Below are positions 8,195 to 9,675 of a stretch of 9,675 bases of DNA, piece after piece. The notes beneath the pieces are model-generated. The model saw nothing but the letters and a program-made list of their open reading frames with translations. It had not been told where the DNA came from and ran no database searches. Numbering within the stretch: position 1 is the stretch's first letter; each line of letters starts with the position of its first letter. The stretch is from contig PBPD01000136.1 of NCBI GenBank assembly GCA_002725445.1, positions 1 to 9,675 on the forward strand. The letters run 5' to 3'. The stretch comes from Rickettsiales bacterium (GTDB lineage Bacteria > Pseudomonadota > Alphaproteobacteria > Rickettsiales > UBA3002). A program made the position numbers and the translations under genes.

Positions 8195-8698
8195 ATGTTG
8201 AATTATATGGCAACTACCGCTTTGGCAGGTGCAGCCGTTCTTGTAATGGTCGCCTCCGCCAGCGCGAATGACAAAGCAATTTATCAGGATAATTACTATA
8301 ACCGAGTGAGCGACCGCCACGTGGTCAGCATCGAGAGCATGCCCGACAATGGTCTGATCGCACTGCAAGGCTATGTGGAAGACAAGCAGGACAATCGTAA
8401 TTTCACACTGGTTGATAGTTCCGGCGACATTGATGTGCGTCTGATGGAACCTGCGCCTGAGCTGCAGGAAGGCCATCTGATACGGGTCGAAGGCTATGTC
8501 AGCGAAGGCGGCTATTTTGTAGATAACAGTATCAACAAAGCATCGATTGAGCCGCCCGTCACCTCTGGCCAGACGAGCGTAGAAGGCGCCGAGCTTAAAC
8601 CGTATTTAGGTGATAGTTCTGTCGATCGGCAGTATATTGACGGCGATACATACGACGATGGCGGCGACGCCACCGATAATTCAGGATACGAATATTAG
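8195..8698 (+). CDS. Secreted OB-fold (BOF/YgiW-like) protein, first of a tandem pair
   Basis: This 167-residue protein has a Sec signal peptide (hydrophobic core about 6-21, predicted cleavage after A24 in SASA|ND), so it should act in the periplasm. Residues 45-110 carry the pattern of the small bacterial OB-fold family typified by YgiW/YdeI: 'S.E.MPDNGLIALQGYV', then 'NFTLVDSSGDIDVRL', then 'LQEGHLIRVEGYV'. These correspond to the strand-glycine-strand, 'F.D..G.I.V' and 'G..V.V.G.V' segments. Members of that family are linked to stress tolerance and probably bind small ligands or cations; no catalytic residue is expected. The C-terminal 50 residues are a low-complexity acidic tail rich in D, G and Y, ending SGYEY. 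The gene is followed after 22 bases by a paralogue and shares its terminator. The coding call is firm; the fold comes from pattern recognition only. Confidence 0.9.
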   Translation: MLNYMATTALAGAAVLVMVASASANDKAIYQDNYYNRVSDRHVVSIESMPDNGLIALQGYVEDKQDNRNFTLVDSSGDIDVRLMEPAPELQEGHLIRVEGYVSEGGYFVDNSINKASIEPPVTSGQTSVEGAELKPYLGDSSVDRQYIDGDTYDDGGDATDNSGYEY

Positions 8699-8706
8699 TA
8701 TATCAC

Positions 8707-8713
8707 AAGGAGG
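8707..8713 (+). promoter_or_regulatory. Ribosome binding site deciding the start of the second OB-fold gene
   Basis: AAGGAGG is a perfect Shine-Dalgarno sequence 7 bases before the ATG at 8721. It fixes the start there; the frame is open further upstream (from 8610), but that extension overlaps the preceding gene and would bury the signal peptide. Confidence 0.9.
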
Positions 8714-8720
8714 TTTTATT

Positions 8721-9191
8721 ATGCGTATCACTACCCCCCTCGCAATCACTGCATTGCTAGCATCCACCGTAAGCATGCCCGCTTTGGCGGCTGATGCCAA
8801 CACCATGAACGATCCGAATGCCGAACCACGACAGGTGACAGCGAAAACCCTGCCCGAAGGTGAATTTGTGTCGGTTACTGGCCAGATTGGTGAGATTTAC
8901 GATGCGGGCGAGTTCGAACTGATCGACGAGAACGGCGATTCGATGGAAATTGAATTAGTCCGTGAAGATGCCAACCTGATTCAGGGTGCGCGCGTTACCG
9001 TCAGCGGTTATGCCGAGCAGGGCACCTGGTTTGACGAGCCAGAGCTGGAAGATGCAATGATCACCAGCTCGTCCAGCAGCGCCTATACACGCGATGGCGC
9101 AAACCCATTCCAAAACCGTATGAAAACCGTATCGGGTGAAGCCGACGACGAGGCCAGCCAATACGAGTCTGAAAGCGACTACAGCTACTAA
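8721..9191 (+). CDS. Secreted OB-fold (BOF/YgiW-like) paralogue, second of the pair
   Basis: This 156-residue protein has a Sec signal peptide (hydrophobic about 7-19, cleavage predicted after A23 in PALA|AD). Its core aligns with the upstream product: P-acid-G before the first strand, 'FVSVTGQIGEI', 'EFELIDENGDSMEIEL', 'LIQGARVTVSGYAEQGTWFDE'. The shared skeleton, a G..(I/L)(R/T)V.GY..(E/Q)G pattern followed by an acidic residue, shows that the two arose by duplication, although overall identity is modest. The mature protein is strongly acidic and its tail is Ser/Glu/Tyr-rich, ending DYSY, like the SGYEY end of its neighbour. It is probably a periplasmic ligand- or cation-binding OB-fold protein; the partner is unknown. 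It is co-transcribed with the upstream gene (22-base gap) and ends before a strong terminator. Confidence 0.9.
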   Translation: MRITTPLAITALLASTVSMPALAADANTMNDPNAEPRQVTAKTLPEGEFVSVTGQIGEIYDAGEFELIDENGDSMEIELVREDANLIQGARVTVSGYAEQGTWFDEPELEDAMITSSSSSAYTRDGANPFQNRMKTVSGEADDEASQYESESDYSY

Positions 9192-9255
9192 AGCCAGCTG
9201 AAGTCAGCGCGCCCGCTTTATTGCGCAACCAGAATTTCTGATCGTCTAGCGGGCC

Positions 9256-9290
9256 AGAGCCGCCTCTGTGTGGGGCGGCTCTTTTTATTG
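9256..9290 (+). terminator. Rho-independent terminator of the OB-fold operon
   Basis: A perfect 9-base-pair stem, AGAGCCGCC (9256-9264) with GGCGGCTCT (9274-9282), encloses a 9-base loop and runs directly into TTTTTATTG, with a second run of six Ts just after (9291-9296). It lies 65 bases after the second OB-fold gene on the same strand. Confidence 0.93.
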
Positions 9291-9352
9291 TTTTTTATAG
9301 TATTTTTACATTTTATGCGCAGAGGCAAGCAGCCTTTTCATACACCGCGCGC

Positions 9353-9358
9353 TATACT
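9353..9358 (+). promoter_or_regulatory. Candidate -10 element of the 48-residue gene
   Basis: TATACT lies 32 bases before the ATG at 9390 and matches the sigma-70 -10 consensus at five of six positions. No convincing -35 is present at 16-18 bases upstream. The preceding terminator means this gene needs its own promoter, so the position is plausible. Confidence 0.35.
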
Positions 9359-9377
9359 TACCTCATAAACATAACGC

Positions 9378-9383
9378 AAGGAG
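9378..9383 (+). promoter_or_regulatory. Ribosome binding site of the 48-residue gene
   Basis: AAGGAG is placed 6 bases before the ATG at 9390, an optimal spacing. It is a main support for calling this very short frame a real gene. Confidence 0.85.
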
Positions 9384-9389
9384 CAACCC

Positions 9390-9536
9390 ATGAGCACGAC
9401 TATTCCGCAGAATAAGAAATCGCACGATAAAGACCGCGCGAAAAAAGAGAAAAATATTCAGAAAAAAGAACAAAAACACTGGGACGAAAATGTAGATGAT
9501 ACATTCCCGGCGTCGGATCCTATCAGTAAATATTAA
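9390..9536 (+). CDS. Small (48 aa) lysine-rich protein with FPASDP motif
   Basis: The translation runs MSTTIPQNKKSHDKDR..., has a highly charged Lys-rich N-terminal half (residues 9-29), and ends WDENVDDTFPASDPISKY. The segment DDTFPASDP (36-44) is a motif I recognise from many short uncharacterised proteins, common in Alphaproteobacteria, where an acidic run precedes FPASDPP. No function is established to my knowledge. There is no signal peptide or membrane segment, so it is presumably cytoplasmic; the helical basic half suggests a nucleic-acid or protein contact, which is inference. A strong ribosome site, its own likely promoter and a perfect terminator about 56 bases downstream show a compact single-gene unit. 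The ORF opposite it (9674-9363) is a shadow. Confidence 0.88.
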   Translation: MSTTIPQNKKSHDKDRAKKEKNIQKKEQKHWDENVDDTFPASDPISKY

Positions 9537-9547
9537 TATGAATACTA

Positions 9548-9563
9548 CGTAGCGCCCGCTACG
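9548..9563 (+). repeat. Small inverted repeat after the 48-residue gene
   Basis: CGTAGC and GCTACG (9548-9553, 9558-9563) can pair across a four-base loop GCCC, 11 bases past the stop codon. There is no T-run, so it is not a terminator on its own. It may protect the 3' end of the short transcript or be chance. Confidence 0.4.
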
Positions 9564-9591
9564 ACACGATTTGCCTAACCAGCAACCCGAC

Positions 9592-9627
9592 AACGGCCTG
9601 AGACCCCAATGCTCAGGCCGTTTTTTT
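9592..9627 (+). terminator. Rho-independent terminator of the 48-residue gene
   Basis: A perfect stem of 10-11 base pairs, ACGGCCTGAG (9593-9602) with CTCAGGCCGT (9612-9621), has a 9-base loop and is followed by an unbroken run of seven Ts (9621-9627). It closes the transcription unit of the small FPASDP gene. Confidence 0.95.
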
Positions 9628-9675
9628 AGCACCACCCTTACCCAAACAAATAATCTGTCATAAAAAAGAGGCACA
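9628..9675 (+). other. Window edge with possible ribosome site of a further gene
   Basis: The last bases are A-rich and contain AAGAGG (9666-9671), four bases before the edge. A gene on the plus strand could start immediately outside the window. Nothing coding is visible inside it. Confidence 0.3.

Noticed and set aside
8610..8720. N-terminal extension of the second OB-fold gene
   Set aside because: It would overlap the first gene and hide the signal peptide, whereas AAGGAGG sits perfectly before the ATG at 8721.
9363..9674. 103-codon minus-strand frame at the right end
   Set aside because: It is antisense to the 48-residue gene and reads through that gene's terminator. Its Phe/Ile-rich content comes from the Lys-rich sense strand.
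1..9675. tRNA, rRNA, CRISPR array, insertion sequence or phage attachment site
   Set aside because: I found no cloverleaf, regularly spaced repeat, terminal inverted repeats with a transposase, or integrase-like frame.

Overview
The window looks like ordinary chromosomal DNA of a Gram-negative bacterium. Two genes have clear Sec-type signal peptides followed by acidic periplasmic domains. Shine-Dalgarno sites are strong, and the rho-independent terminators are canonical. A 48-residue protein carrying an FPASDP motif, a type I associate mainly with Alphaproteobacteria, makes an alphaproteobacterium the best guess, but only a tentative one. I see no tRNA, rRNA, CRISPR array, insertion sequence or phage gene.

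Layout. Positions 1-2280 (+) hold the 3' part of a large gene whose start lies before the window. Its two ends look like the two halves of a PIN nuclease fold, separated by roughly 600 residues of unrecognised sequence. Tail-to-tail with it, after a 47-base gap, is a very large gene (7952-2328, -) for an 1874-residue protein. That protein has an N-terminal DEDDh (DnaQ / exonuclease I-like) 3'-5' exonuclease domain and about 1560 residues I cannot assign. A 242-base divergent intergenic region follows.

Next is a two-gene operon (8195-9191, +) of secreted paralogues that resemble the small periplasmic OB-fold (BOF, YgiW/YdeI-like) proteins. It ends at a strong terminator (9256-9290). A monocistronic 48-residue gene (9390-9536, +) with its own strong terminator comes after it. 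The last bases contain a purine-rich, ribosome-binding-site-like sequence, so another gene may begin just beyond the window.

How the genes may work together. The two giant genes both look nucleic-acid directed, one with PIN-like and one with DEDDh motifs, and they are the part of the window most likely to represent something undescribed. Their partnership is inferred from adjacency and architecture only, and convergent genes are not co-transcribed from one promoter. The right-hand third looks like small envelope or stress-type housekeeping genes and has no visible functional link to the giant pair.
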